Shown: positions 1 to 9,751 of the stretch, piece by piece
Position numbering within the stretch: position 1 is the stretch's first letter
How the letters are laid out: each line of letters begins with the position of its first letter
Source: Candidatus Lachnoclostridium pullistercoris
GTDB lineage: Bacteria > Bacillota > Clostridia > Lachnospirales > Lachnospiraceae
Assembly (NCBI GenBank): GCA_019119775.1
Contig: DWWL01000044.1
Span: forward strand, 49,912 to 113,911
Reading direction: 5' to 3'
Length of the DNA stretch: 64,000 nt
Made by a program: the position numbers and the translations under genes
Notes under the pieces: generated by a model
Told to the model about the DNA's origin: nothing
Database searches by the model: none
The model's input: the letters and a program-made list of their open reading frames with translations, nothing else

Positions 1-485
1 GTAGCTCCTTCCTCCCGCGCCTGGACCAGCTTTCTGCGGATGTACTCCGGGGCGTCCTCCTCCATCACCACGTTAATCATCTCCAGATGAAACAGATAGC
101 GTATGATCTCCCGGTTGATCAGCAGCGGCTGATGACTGAACACCGCCGCCTTAGCCCCCGGCAGGAGAAATTCTTCCGGATGCTGCTTCATCACCTGGAC
201 AAACAGAGAAAAGGTGCTGGACGCCAGAAACTGAATGGGAATTACCGGAATCCTGCTGCTGACCCCCGCCTCTTTTAAAATCCGTTCCATCCGCCCGCGG
301 CAGATCACAGCGTCAATCCGGGCCGCCTCCATCTGGCGGAGCAGCTCCCGCATTTCCGGGGAATCGCTGCGGACCAGGGAATCCTCTATGTGCTTTTCCT
401 CCAGGGAAATGCCCATTTTTTCCGCCGTCTCCTGCATCAGCGCATCCTTCCCCGCCTTTCTCGTGGAAAGATACCAGAATTTCAC
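1..485 (-). CDS. Probable PrpR-N-type sensory regulator, N-terminal part (runs off the window)
   Basis: The frame is open from a GTG at 485-483, preceded by an AGGAGG-type site, to the window edge, giving about 161 residues. The stretch around residues 55-90 (DAVICRGRMERILKE, then IPVIPIQFLASS) resembles the PrpR N-terminal sensory domain found ahead of sigma-54 activators and some histidine kinases. It lies 37 bases after the M20 peptidase stop and is probably the last gene of the peptide operon, so it may sense an intermediate of that pathway. The output domain lies outside the window, so the family call is tentative. Confidence 0.5.
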   Translation of the reverse strand, partial: MKFWYLSTRKAGKDALMQETAEKMGISLEEKHIEDSLVRSDSPEMRELLRQMEAARIDAVICRGRMERILKEAGVSSRIPVIPIQFLASSTFSLFVQVMKQHPEEFLLPGAKAAVFSHQPLLINREIIRYLFHLEMINVVMEEDAPEYIRRKLVQAREEGA

Positions 486-522
486 TCTGCCGCCTCCTCT
501 CCCCTTCTCAGTATCCGGTTAC

Positions 523-1647
523 TCAGGCAAAATACTCCAGCACAGTCTCAAACGTCACTTCATATCCCAGCTCCAAAGAATCTCTCAGCACGTACTCCTC
601 CCTGGTGTGGGCGCCGCTCCCGAAATAGGCGCCGAAGCACACCGCCGGGATGTCCATGGAAAGAGGAATGTTGCAGTCGGTGGAACCAGGCTGGCGCTTC
701 ACTTTCTTTCCGGTCACTGCTTCCAGACGTTTCTCCGCCTTCTGCAGAAGTTCCTCTCTTTTCGCCTCCGTCTCCGGGCTTAAATTCTCGCAGGGGCGCT
801 CTCCCACCAGCTTCACCTCAATGCCCGGCCGGTCCAGGATCCGGTCAAACTGCTCTTTCATGTAGTCCAGACCGGATTTGGTGTCGGAGCGGAACTCGCA
901 GAGCATGGACGCCTCCTGGGCGATGGTGTTGACAGAAGTGCCTCCCGTGATGGTACCCACGTTGTAGGTGGTTTTTCCTTCCTCAGGAACCTGAACCGCG
1001 TAAATGTCCTCGATGATGGCCGCCAGCTTTTCGATGGCATTCTCTCTGCCGAAATCGCCGTAGGAGTGGCCGCCCTGGGTCTTTGCCGTCACTAAGAACC
1101 GATGGGATCCTACTGCCCGGTTGGTCACGCCGTCCAGTTTCCCGTCAAAGCTGTAAAACTCCCGGATCTGCCCCTTGTAATCTTCGCAGATTTTCCGGCT
1201 TCCCTTTAAATTTCCCAGGCCCTCTTCCCCGGAATTGCACACAAAGAGAATGCCGGCGTCCTTCGGTTTTAAGCCTTTCTCCGTCACGTACTTCGCAATC
1301 ATAAGGATATTGACCAGATTGGCCGTGTCGTCTCCCACGCCGGGGCAGCAGAGCTTTCCATCCTCCTCCTTCCAGGGAAGGGGATCCGTGTCCGGAAATA
1401 CCACGTCTGTGTGGGCCATGAACACGATCACCGGCCCGTCCTCCGTCACGCCGAAGGGATAGACCACATTGAGGGCCTCGTCAGTGTAGACTCCCTCCGC
1501 CCCCATGTCTTCCAGCCACTTTCTGCAGAATTCCATCCGCTTCTCCTCATGGTTGGACGGGGATGGGATCTGGGCGATGGTCTTTAAAAGCTCATACGCC
1601 TCCTCCTTATGGTCTTCAATAAACTGTTTTGCCTGTGCTGACAGCAT
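523..1647 (-). CDS. M20 family metallopeptidase (di/tripeptidase-like)
   Basis: A 374-residue zinc aminopeptidase or carboxypeptidase of the M20 clan that probably hydrolyses short peptides in the cytoplasm. Visible family motifs are AHTDVV near residue 78 (metal His and catalytic Asp), GVGDDTAN near 105 (bridging Asp), SGEEGLG near 140 (catalytic Glu and metal Glu) and a late GAHTREEY (metal His). The dimerisation lid lies between. An AGGAGG site sits 9 bases before the ATG. It follows a peptide transporter and its second binding protein, which suggests imported peptides are cleaved by this enzyme. The exact substrate cannot be read from sequence. Confidence 0.88.
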   Translation of the reverse strand: MLSAQAKQFIEDHKEEAYELLKTIAQIPSPSNHEEKRMEFCRKWLEDMGAEGVYTDEALNVVYPFGVTEDGPVIVFMAHTDVVFPDTDPLPWKEEDGKLCCPGVGDDTANLVNILMIAKYVTEKGLKPKDAGILFVCNSGEEGLGNLKGSRKICEDYKGQIREFYSFDGKLDGVTNRAVGSHRFLVTAKTQGGHSYGDFGRENAIEKLAAIIEDIYAVQVPEEGKTTYNVGTITGGTSVNTIAQEASMLCEFRSDTKSGLDYMKEQFDRILDRPGIEVKLVGERPCENLSPETEAKREELLQKAEKRLEAVTGKKVKRQPGSTDCNIPLSMDIPAVCFGAYFGSGAHTREEYVLRDSLELGYEVTFETVLEYFA

Positions 1648-1706
1648 ATGCTTTATCCTCCTTTTTCGTATTCGCTGATGTATTCATATTCACTGATGTA
1701 ATGGCA

Positions 1707-1749
1707 GAAAGGCACCCCTCCGGCCGCTCTCGCCTTTGGGATGCCTTTC
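1707..1749 (-). other. Intergenic stem-loop between binding protein and peptidase
   Basis: Arms GAAAGGCA (1707-1714) and TGCCTTTC (1742-1749) pair perfectly and CCC/GGG can extend the stem. There is no T run after it on the minus strand, so it looks more like an mRNA-stabilising or partially terminating hairpin than a full terminator. Confidence 0.5.
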
Positions 1750-1785
1750 AGAGAATTCCGGAGCGTTCGTCATCCGGATATAAAA

Positions 1786-3432
1786 CTAATTTTTGTACGT
1801 CTTGCTCAGATAAACGTTTCCTGTGGGATGATAGATGAAGTTCTGCACGTTGGGAAGGTATGCAGACAGGCTTTCCTGATGGGAAATGGGAAGCCAGATG
1901 CACTCATCCGCCAGCTTCTGCTCCATCTTCTCATAGAGAGCGTTTCTCTCCTCGCCGTTAGGAAGGCTTACTGCCTCGGCCAGCATGGCGTTGTACTCGT
2001 CGTTCTTATAGTGGGCCACGTTGATGCCGATATCCTCGTTGGCCAGCAGGTTTAAGAAGTTGTCCGGATCGCCGTTGTCTCCCGTCCATCCAAACAGGCA
2101 CACGTCAAAATCTCCCGTATTGCACTTGTCAATGTAGGAGGTCCAGTCAAAGGTGTCGATGGTGCAGTTGACGCCGACTTTTGCCCAGTAGCCCTGGATC
2201 GCCTCCGCAAGAGTCTGGCCGGTGGCGGTGTTGTAGGGTCTGGGATTGGTGTAGGCCACCATGTAGAGATCCGTCACGCCTTTTTCCGCCAGAGTCGCTT
2301 TTGCTGCCTCCGGGTCATAGGATACCTGATGAACGTTGCTGCTGTAGCCGGGCACGAAGCTGGGAAGAATGGTGGTCGCCTCAGACGCGTAGCCTCTGTA
2401 AAGGCTCTGCACCAGCTCCGGAACGTTGATCGCCTGGGAAAGGGCTTTTCTCACCTCCGGGTCCGTGATCACGTCGGTGTTGTAGGCCATGTAGTTGATG
2501 TTCATTCCCTCCACCTGATTGATGACGCAGCCGGCGGCAGTGATCTGATCCACTACGTTGGCGTCGATGCCGTCAATAATATCTACCTCGCCGTTGGTGA
2601 GGGCCACCACGCGGGCGGAATTGTCCGTGATGATCCGGAATACCAGGTTCTTTGCCACTGCCGGCTCTCCCCAGTAATCCTCGTTGCGCTCCATCACCAC
2701 AGCCTCAGCCTTGTCCCATCTGACAAATTTGTAAGGGCCGGTGCCGCAGGGATGCTCGTTTAAGTTGTTGTCATATTTCTCGCAGGCCGTGGGGCTCACG
2801 ATGGGAGCGCCTAAAGACATGGCCAGATTGTTTAAGAACGGCGTGCTGGCCTTCTTCATCTTAAACTCTACCGTGTACTCGTCGATCACGTTGCAGGACT
2901 CCACATCCCCGTACACGAAATCGCCGTAGTTCATGTTCTCCGTCTTGTTGATGGTCTGACGGTCCACGTTGAACTTCACCGCCTCCGCGTTGAAATCCGT
3001 TCCGTCGTGGAACTTGACTCCCTGTCTTAAGTGGAAGGTGTAGGTCAGTCCGTCGTCGCTGATATCCCAGGACTCTGCCAGGCAGGGCTCCACCTCCGTG
3101 TTGGAGTCCCCGAATTTCAAAAGGCCCTCATACATCTGCACGATGGGCTTGGAAGACTCTCCGTCGTCCACGATCGCCGGGTCCAGGCCTCTCGGATCCG
3201 CTCCCTGGGCGAAGGTAAGGGTCTGCTCCCGGTCCACATCCTCCGGGATCTCCCCATACTCCTTGAGGGCTTCGCCCGCTGCCGCCGTCTCCGGCGCAGA
3301 CGTCTCTCCCGTCTCCGTTCCGGCCGCCTCCGCCGCCGTTGTGGAAGCCGTATCAGATCCGCTGCCGCCGCAGGCAGCCATGGACAGAGCCACAGCAGAG
3401 AGCAGCAGGGCACTGACTACTTTCTTTTTCAT
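1786..3432 (-). CDS. Peptide ABC transporter substrate-binding lipoprotein (second copy)
   Basis: A 548-residue family 5 solute-binding protein that captures peptides outside the membrane and delivers them to DppBCDF. It starts with a lysine-rich signal peptide and a lipobox (LSMAAC, Cys about residue 21), then a Ser/Thr/Glu/Ala-rich linker to about residue 60, then the bilobal SBP_bac_5 fold. It is very similar along its length to the binding protein at 7811-9466, so it is a tandem-type duplicate that now flanks the other side of the transporter. It has its own promoter at 3507-3535. AGGAGG precedes the ATG. Whether the two copies differ in ligand is unknown. Confidence 0.93.
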   Translation of the reverse strand: MKKKVVSALLLSAVALSMAACGGSGSDTASTTAAEAAGTETGETSAPETAAAGEALKEYGEIPEDVDREQTLTFAQGADPRGLDPAIVDDGESSKPIVQMYEGLLKFGDSNTEVEPCLAESWDISDDGLTYTFHLRQGVKFHDGTDFNAEAVKFNVDRQTINKTENMNYGDFVYGDVESCNVIDEYTVEFKMKKASTPFLNNLAMSLGAPIVSPTACEKYDNNLNEHPCGTGPYKFVRWDKAEAVVMERNEDYWGEPAVAKNLVFRIITDNSARVVALTNGEVDIIDGIDANVVDQITAAGCVINQVEGMNINYMAYNTDVITDPEVRKALSQAINVPELVQSLYRGYASEATTILPSFVPGYSSNVHQVSYDPEAAKATLAEKGVTDLYMVAYTNPRPYNTATGQTLAEAIQGYWAKVGVNCTIDTFDWTSYIDKCNTGDFDVCLFGWTGDNGDPDNFLNLLANEDIGINVAHYKNDEYNAMLAEAVSLPNGEERNALYEKMEQKLADECIWLPISHQESLSAYLPNVQNFIYHPTGNVYLSKTYKN

Positions 3433-3506
3433 ATTACGTTTCCTCCTCTCCTGTCTCCAGCCCGTCTCTGGCAGAAATTGACCAAAAACAGGCCATGATA
3501 GGTAGA

Positions 3507-3535
3507 ATTATAGTACAATTCCGCAAAAAGCACAA
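3507..3535 (-). promoter_or_regulatory. Sigma-A promoter of the second binding-protein gene
   Basis: On the minus strand, TTGTGC (3530-3535) and a perfect TATAAT (3507-3512) are 17 bases apart, about 75 bases before the ATG. The -35 box lies inside a perfect palindrome at 3519-3550. Confidence 0.7.
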
Positions 3536-3550
3536 CTGCTTTTTGCGGAA
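3519..3550. promoter_or_regulatory. Perfect 14-base palindrome over the promoter (operator candidate)
   Basis: Arms TTCCGCAAAAAGCA (3519-3532) and TGCTTTTTGCGGAA (3537-3550) are perfectly complementary around a 4-base centre. The palindrome covers the -35 box of the promoter at 3507-3535, so it could be a repressor operator. It could also fold as an RNA hairpin ending the upstream transcript, although no T run follows it. Confidence 0.55.
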
Positions 3551-3573
3551 CTGCTGAAAAAATATTTTTGTCC

Positions 3574-3726
3574 GTAACAGTTCAGACGGCGGGTAAACAG
3601 AGGGGAAAACTGACGTCAAGCTCGCTTGTAAGTAAATTTTCCCCTCTGTTTACACATCGGATGGACATCCGATGCTTCTTGTCCGGCTTATTGGCCGGGC
3701 AAGAAGATACCCGTCTGAACTGTTAC
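3574..3726. repeat. 153-base cloverleaf palindromic element
   Basis: A 16-base outer stem (3574-3589 with 3711-3726, perfect) encloses three hairpins. The first is a perfect 17-base stem (3593-3609 with 3637-3653), the second an 8-base stem (3655-3662 with 3667-3674) and the third a 13-base stem with one G-U pair (3675-3687 with 3694-3706). The element abuts the dppF stop codon. It could be a structured RNA, a small non-autonomous mobile element, or a processing signal between the transporter and binding-protein genes. I do not recognise a named family. Confidence 0.75.
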
Positions 3727-4712
3727 TATTTTCCGTCGTACAGATGGCAGGCCACCAGATGGCCGCCGCCCACGTCCTTCATCTCCGGCAGGATCTCGTC
3801 GCAGCCCTGGCACTTCTTGAAGCACCGGGAGCTGAAGCGGCATCCCTTCGGCGGATCGATGGGGGTGGGCACATCTCCCGTCAGGATGATTCTCTCTTTC
3901 TTCTTTGTCACATCCGTGGAAGGGATGGCGGACAGAAGAGCCTGGGTGTAGGGATTTAAAGGATTGTCGTAGATCTCATGCTTTCCGGCAACCTCCATCA
4001 GTTTTCCCAGATACATGACGCCCACCCGGTCGCTGATGTGCTTCACCACGTTTAGGCCGTGGGCGATGAATAAGTAGGTCAGGCCGAACTGTTCCTTTAA
4101 GTCGTCCAGCAGGTTTAACACCTGGGCCTGAATGGACACGTCCAGAGCAGATACCGGCTCGTCGCAGACGATGAGCTTGGGCTCCACCGCCAGGGCTCTG
4201 GCGATTCCCACTCTCTGGCGCTGGCCGCCGGAGAACTCATGGGGATAGCGGTTTCTCTGGTGATTGGCCAGACCTACGCAGTTTAACAGGTAAGTCACCC
4301 GGTCCTCGATCTGATCCTCCGGAAGCAGGTGGTTGATGCGGATGGGCTCCGCGATAATATCTCCGATGGTCATACGGGGATTTAAGGAGGCGTAGGGATC
4401 CTGGAAGATCAGCTGAATGTCCTTGCAGTACTTCCGTCTCTCCTTGCGGGACAGCTTTGTAAGGTCCACCCCGTTGTAGATGATCTCTCCCTCCGTGGGG
4501 GTATAGAGATCCACCAGCATCTTGCCGATGGTGGACTTTCCGCAGCCGGACTCGCCCACCAGGCCGAAGGCTTCTCCCTTATAAATCTTGAAGGAAACGT
4601 CGTCCACCGCCTTCAGAATGGAGGTGGGTTTCCCGAAAAAGTTGGTTTCAACCGTGAAATATTTCTTCAGGTTTTTTACCTCTAAAAGAACTTCTCTCGT
4701 CTCTTCGCTCAT
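3726..4712 (-). CDS. dppF: Peptide ABC transporter ATP-binding protein DppF/OppF type
   Basis: A 328-residue ATPase forming one half of the cytoplasmic motor of the peptide importer. Walker A GESGCGKST is near residue 54, the signature SGGQRQRVGIARAL near 161, Walker B LIVCDEPVSALD near 180, and the switch His (IAHGLNVV) near 220. The C-terminal oligopeptide-transporter extension follows, with a CX5-8C cluster (CRFSSRCFKKCQGC). Its ATG directly follows the dppD stop with no gap. It is the last transporter gene before the cloverleaf element. Confidence 0.95.
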   Translation of the reverse strand: MSEETREVLLEVKNLKKYFTVETNFFGKPTSILKAVDDVSFKIYKGEAFGLVGESGCGKSTIGKMLVDLYTPTEGEIIYNGVDLTKLSRKERRKYCKDIQLIFQDPYASLNPRMTIGDIIAEPIRINHLLPEDQIEDRVTYLLNCVGLANHQRNRYPHEFSGGQRQRVGIARALAVEPKLIVCDEPVSALDVSIQAQVLNLLDDLKEQFGLTYLFIAHGLNVVKHISDRVGVMYLGKLMEVAGKHEIYDNPLNPYTQALLSAIPSTDVTKKKERIILTGDVPTPIDPPKGCRFSSRCFKKCQGCDEILPEMKDVGGGHLVACHLYDGK

Positions 4713-5693
<981 letters not shown>

Positions 5694-5705
5694 GACGGCT
5701 CCTCC

Positions 5706-6599
5706 TTATACTCGTTCTTTCGGATCCAGGGCGTCTCTCAAGCCGTCTCCGAACAGGTTGAAGGCCAGAACGGCCAGGGTAATGGCAAGTCCCGGGAAGA
5801 TCAGGGTGTAGGGGGCGGAGAAAATGTAGGTTCTCGCCCGTCCCAGCATATCTCCCCACTCAGACATGGGCGGCTGTACGCCCATGCCCAGAAAGCCCAG
5901 GGCCGCCGTGTCCAGGATAGCCGTGGAGATTCCCAGGGTCGCGCGGACCACAATGGAAGAAATCACGTTGGGCAGGATGTGGCGGAAAATGATCCGTCCG
6001 TCTGAGTTGCCGATCACCTTCGCCGCCGCCACATAGTCATTCTCCTTTACGGAAAGAATAGAGCTGCGGACAATGCGGGCGTACTCCGGAATGGAAACAG
6101 TTCCGATGGCGATGACCGCCTTGTCCAGTCCCTTTCCCAGAGCTGCCATCAGAGTGATGGCAAGCAGGATGGAGGGAATGGAGAGCATGATGTCCATACA
6201 TCTCATGATAAAGCCGTCGATCTTGCCGCCGAAATATCCGGCCACCGATCCCAGGATGGTTCCGATCACCAGGGAGAAGGCCACGGCAGAAAGACCTACC
6301 AGCAGAGAGACCTTCGTTCCGGACAGCACGCGGGAGAAGATGTCGCGTCCCAGCTGATCCGTGCCGAACCAGTACTCTGCGCAGGGTTTTACGAAGGTGT
6401 GGGCCATGTCGGAATACTCCGGGTCATAGGGAGCCAGCAGGTCCCCGAAAATGGCCAGGAAAATGAGAATCACAATGACCACCAGCCCGGCCAGGGCCGC
6501 CTTGTTTTTCTTTAAGGTGTCCCACATGACCTTTAACTGGGACTCCGGTTTCTCGATGACCTCTCCGGCCACCACTTCTGTGCGTTTTTTCTTTGCCAT
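5706..6599 (-). CDS. dppC: Peptide ABC transporter permease DppC type
   Basis: A 297-residue inner-membrane subunit. A hydrophilic N-terminus is followed by a first membrane helix near residues 35-55, the OppC N-terminal region (LAPYDPEY and WFGTDQLGRD), and then the BPD_transp_1 core with about five more helices. The EAA-type loop is around residues 175-200 (EYARIVRSSILSVKENDYVAAAKVIG). It forms a heterodimeric channel with DppB, from whose stop codon it starts three bases away. Confidence 0.95.
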   Translation of the reverse strand: MAKKKRTEVVAGEVIEKPESQLKVMWDTLKKNKAALAGLVVIVILIFLAIFGDLLAPYDPEYSDMAHTFVKPCAEYWFGTDQLGRDIFSRVLSGTKVSLLVGLSAVAFSLVIGTILGSVAGYFGGKIDGFIMRCMDIMLSIPSILLAITLMAALGKGLDKAVIAIGTVSIPEYARIVRSSILSVKENDYVAAAKVIGNSDGRIIFRHILPNVISSIVVRATLGISTAILDTAALGFLGMGVQPPMSEWGDMLGRARTYIFSAPYTLIFPGLAITLAVLAFNLFGDGLRDALDPKERV

Positions 6600-6602
6600 G
6601 GC

Positions 6603-7619
6603 TTACGCCTCCTTTCCTGAATATTTAATTCTGGGATCGAGGAAGGCGTATACCACGTCCACGATCAGATTCATCAAAACGAAGATCACGGCAATGAGCA
6701 GAACCACGCCCTGCACCACAGGGAAGTCTGACTTCATGATGCACTGCACCGTGTAGTTGCCGATTCCGGGCCAGGAGTACACAGACTCCGTCAGCACGGC
6801 TCCGCCGAGCAGGGATCCCAACTGCAGGCCGATGACGGTGGCCACGGGCAGCATGGCGTTTCTCAGGGCGTGACGGCGGTTTACTTTTCCCTCCGGAACA
6901 CCCTTCGCCCTTGCGGTGCGGATATAGTCCTGATTTAAGGTTTCCAGCATGCTGGAACGGGTCATTCTGGCGATGATAGCCATGGAATAAAGGCTCAAGG
7001 TCACGGCCGGAAGCACCAGGTGCTGAAGCACGTCCTTTAATGCCTCCCAGTCTCCCGCCAGGATGCTGTCAATGATCATAAAGCCCGTCACCGTATCGGG
7101 CCTCAGGGCCGGGTTTACTCTTCCTGTGGACGGCAGCCAGTGAAGAGTGCCGGAGAACAGGATGATCAGCATGATGCCCAGCCAGAAGATCGGAATGGAC
7201 ACGCCCACCAGGGAGAGGAGCATGCCTCCGTTGTCAAAAATCGAGTTTTTGTGGACGGCGGATACGACGCCCACCGCAATTCCCAGCACCGAGGCCAGGA
7301 TGATGGCTACGACGGCCAGCTCCACCGTAGCCGGGAAACGGGACATGATCTCGTCCACCACCGGCGTCTTGGTGTAGTAGGAAGTTCCCAGGTCACCGGT
7401 GAAAGCTCCTTTTATGAAGTCCACATACTGGACTACCACCGGGTCATTCAGGCCGTTGGCCTCTCTCCACGCGTCCATGCTCTCCTGGGTGGCATGCTGT
7501 CCCAGCACGATGGGAGCCGGGTCAGGCGCGCAGACACGCATCAGGAAGAATACAATCAGCGACACCCCAAACAGTACCGGGATGAGCAGGAGCAGTCTCT
7601 TCACAATGTACTTTATCAT
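6603..7619 (-). CDS. dppB: Peptide ABC transporter permease DppB type
   Basis: A 338-residue permease. The first helix (IVKRLLLLIPVLFGVSLIVF) starts at residue 4, followed by a large external segment, then the BPD_transp_1 core. The EAA-type loop is ARMTRSSMLETLNQDYIRTA at about residues 226-245. It is the first permease gene downstream of the binding protein at 7811-9466, separated by two stem-loops, an arrangement that often lets the binding protein be made in excess. Confidence 0.95.
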   Translation of the reverse strand: MIKYIVKRLLLLIPVLFGVSLIVFFLMRVCAPDPAPIVLGQHATQESMDAWREANGLNDPVVVQYVDFIKGAFTGDLGTSYYTKTPVVDEIMSRFPATVELAVVAIILASVLGIAVGVVSAVHKNSIFDNGGMLLSLVGVSIPIFWLGIMLIILFSGTLHWLPSTGRVNPALRPDTVTGFMIIDSILAGDWEALKDVLQHLVLPAVTLSLYSMAIIARMTRSSMLETLNQDYIRTARAKGVPEGKVNRRHALRNAMLPVATVIGLQLGSLLGGAVLTESVYSWPGIGNYTVQCIMKSDFPVVQGVVLLIAVIFVLMNLIVDVVYAFLDPRIKYSGKEA

Positions 7620-7651
7620 CTTATCTACCTCTTTCTTCTTTTTGTTTTCAT

Positions 7652-7712
7652 GGGGAACAATTCATTTCTGAACCGGCCATCCCCTTCCTGGCTCAGAAAC
7701 GGACTGTTCCCC
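7652..7712 (-). other. Bulged 61-base stem-loop in dpp operon
   Basis: GGGGAACA (7652-7659) pairs with TGTTCCCC (7705-7712). After a symmetrical internal loop, TTTCTGA (7665-7671) pairs with TCAGAAA (7693-7699) and GCCA (7676-7679) with TGGC (7689-7692). It lies just ahead of dppB and probably tunes transcript stability or read-through between the binding protein and the permeases. Confidence 0.55.
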
Positions 7713-7745
7713 CGGAACCGTCCGGAGTATCCTTTCGTCCCATAG

Positions 7746-7783
7746 ACACCCATAAAGGGCAGATTGCTCTGCCCTTATGGTGT
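7746..7783 (-). other. Stem-loop after the first binding-protein gene
   Basis: A stem of about 16 pairs with two single-base bulges, ACACC..ATAA..GGGCAGA against TCTGCCC TTATGGTGT, and a 4-base loop. There is no clear T run on the minus strand. It begins 28 bases after the stop codon, and fits a 3'-end stabiliser or leaky terminator that would raise binding protein over permease. Confidence 0.55.
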
Positions 7784-7810
7784 AAATGCCAGTTCCTCGC
7801 TGTCAGTCTA

Positions 7811-9466
7811 TCAGTTTTTGTAAGTGTGGCTCAGGTACGTGTTGCCGGTCGGATGATAGATGAAGTTCTGTACGTTGCTGAGATAGCCGGCCAGGTTCTC
7901 CTGGTGGGAAATCAGCAGCCATACATTCTCGTCCGCAACCTTCTGCTCCATCTCTGCGTAAGCGGCGTTTCTCTCATCTCCGTTGGGAAGAGAAGCTGCG
8001 TCAGAGAGCATCTGATTGAATTCCTCGTCGTGGTACTGTGCCACGTTCATCTCAATGTCATCAGAAGCAAGCAGATTTAAGAAGTTGTCCGGGTCGCCGT
8101 TGTCGCCGATCCATCCGTACAGACATACGTCGTAGTCGCCGGTTCCGATCTTCTCCTTGTAGGTGGTCCAGTCATAAGCGTCGATGGTGCAGTTTACGCC
8201 AACCTTTGCCCAGTAGCCCTGGATTGCCTCTGCCAGAGTCTGTCCGGTAGCGGTGTTGTAAGGTCTGGGGTTGGTGTAGGCCAGCATGTGGATCTCGGTA
8301 ACGCCCTTCTCCTCAAGCACCTGCTTCGCATCTTCCGGATCGTACTGGGTCTGGGTCACGTCTGCGCTGTAGCCCGGAACGAAGGAAGGAAGAATGGTGG
8401 TCGCCTCTGTTGCGTAGCCTCTGTAAAGGCTCTGTACCAGCTCCGGTACGTTCACAGCCTCGCTGAGAGCTCTTCTCACATCCGGATCGTCCAGCTTCTG
8501 GGTGTTGTAGCCCAGGTAGTTGATGTTCATTCCCTCGGTCTTGTTTAACAGACAGCCGGCAGCGGTGATCTGATCCACCACGTTGGCGTCGATGCCGTCA
8601 ATGATGTCAACCTCGCCGTTGGTGAGAGCCACCACGCGGGCGGAGTTGTCCGTGATGGTACGGAACACGATCTCCTTGGCAACGCCCTTGTCTCCCCAGT
8701 AATCTTCGTTTCTCTCCAGCACAACAGCCTCGTTCTTGTCCCATCTCACGAACTTGTAGGGACCGGTTCCGCAGGGAGCCTCGTTTAAGTTGTTGCCGGC
8801 AGCCTCACAGGCAGTGGGGCTTACCATGGGAGCACCTAAAGACATGGCCAGGTTGTTTAAGAAGGGAGTGCTGGCCTTACTCAGCACGATCTCTACCGTG
8901 TAGTCGTCGATGACGTTGCATGCAGCCACATCGCCGAACACGAAGTCTGCGTACAGCATGTCGGACGTCTTGTTCACCGTCTGACGGTCGATGTTGTACT
9001 TCACTGCTTCCGCGTTGAAATCAGTGCCGTCGTGGAACTTTACACCCTGTCTTAAGTGGAAGGTGTAGGTCAGTCCATCGTCGCTGATGTCCCAGGACTC
9101 TGCCAGACAGGGCTCCACCTCGGTGTTGGAATCGCCGAACTTGGTCAGGCCCTCATACATCTGTACGATGGGCTTGGAAGACTCGCCGTCGTCCACCAGA
9201 GCCGGGTCCAGACCTCTCGGGTCTGCGCCCTGAGCATATGTAAGAGTCTGCTCCCGGTCCACATCCTCCGGAACCTCAGCAAACTCCGTCAGGTTCTCCG
9301 CCGCCTGCGCTGTCTGCGCCTCGCTGCTTTCTTCCGCGGTGCTGCCGCCCTCTTCAGAGGACTGAGCAGCCGTGGTGTCTGTTGTGGAGCTGCCTCCGCC
9401 GCAGCCGGATAATACGGCAGCCGTCATGGCAGTACACAGCAGTACGCTGGCTAATTTCTTTTTCAT
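7811..9466 (-). CDS. Peptide ABC transporter substrate-binding lipoprotein (first copy)
   Basis: A 551-residue SBP_bac_5 lipoprotein leading the operon. I chose the ATG at 9466 (MKKKLASV) over one nine codons upstream because GGAGGAGC lies 7 bases before it and the signal peptide then begins normally. The lipobox is LSGC, followed by a low-complexity linker rich in Ser, Thr, Glu and Ala to about residue 60. The remainder is near-identical in many blocks to the copy at 1786-3432 (for example TLTYAQGADPRGLDPA). It probably binds di- or oligopeptides. Confidence 0.93.
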   Translation of the reverse strand: MKKKLASVLLCTAMTAAVLSGCGGGSSTTDTTAAQSSEEGGSTAEESSEAQTAQAAENLTEFAEVPEDVDREQTLTYAQGADPRGLDPALVDDGESSKPIVQMYEGLTKFGDSNTEVEPCLAESWDISDDGLTYTFHLRQGVKFHDGTDFNAEAVKYNIDRQTVNKTSDMLYADFVFGDVAACNVIDDYTVEIVLSKASTPFLNNLAMSLGAPMVSPTACEAAGNNLNEAPCGTGPYKFVRWDKNEAVVLERNEDYWGDKGVAKEIVFRTITDNSARVVALTNGEVDIIDGIDANVVDQITAAGCLLNKTEGMNINYLGYNTQKLDDPDVRRALSEAVNVPELVQSLYRGYATEATTILPSFVPGYSADVTQTQYDPEDAKQVLEEKGVTEIHMLAYTNPRPYNTATGQTLAEAIQGYWAKVGVNCTIDAYDWTTYKEKIGTGDYDVCLYGWIGDNGDPDNFLNLLASDDIEMNVAQYHDEEFNQMLSDAASLPNGDERNAAYAEMEQKVADENVWLLISHQENLAGYLSNVQNFIYHPTGNTYLSHTYKN

Positions 9467-9561
9467 AATAGCTCCTCCTTTTCCAATTTCCATTCCCGAC
9501 CAGGCAGCATCCCGCTACTACTTTAATGAGCCAATGTGCCAAATCTGCAATGTTGAAGCTG

Positions 9562-9590
9562 ATTATAGCCCGAATCTGAATAAATTACAA
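9562..9590 (-). promoter_or_regulatory. Sigma-A promoter of the dpp operon
   Basis: On the minus strand, TTGTAA (9585-9590) and TATAAT (9562-9567) are 17 bases apart, about 95 bases before the start codon of the first binding-protein gene. The region around it is strongly AT-rich. Confidence 0.75.
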
Positions 9591-9714
9591 CTATTTTTTA
9601 TAAAAACTTTATTTTTTATCATAAACATACAAGGAACTTCCTTATTTTCGCCATATTTCGGCGTTTTTTCCATGTGATCAGATGTCCGCGCACCAAAGAC
9701 ATTCCAGGCAGATG

Positions 9715-9739
9715 AAAAGTGTGCGCAAGAAGCGCACAC
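9715..9739 (-). terminator. Terminator of the proline operon
   Basis: GTGTGCGC and GCGCACAC (9719-9726 and 9732-9739) form a perfect 8-base stem with a 5-base loop, followed on the minus strand by TTTT. It lies 13 bases after the proA stop codon. Confidence 0.8.
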
Positions 9740-9751
9740 CTCACCTGTCTC

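Noticed and set aside
3574..3726. Integron attC site
   Set aside because: The size and palindromic form fit loosely, but the terminal RYYYAAC/GTTRRRY core and any integrase or cassette array are lacking.
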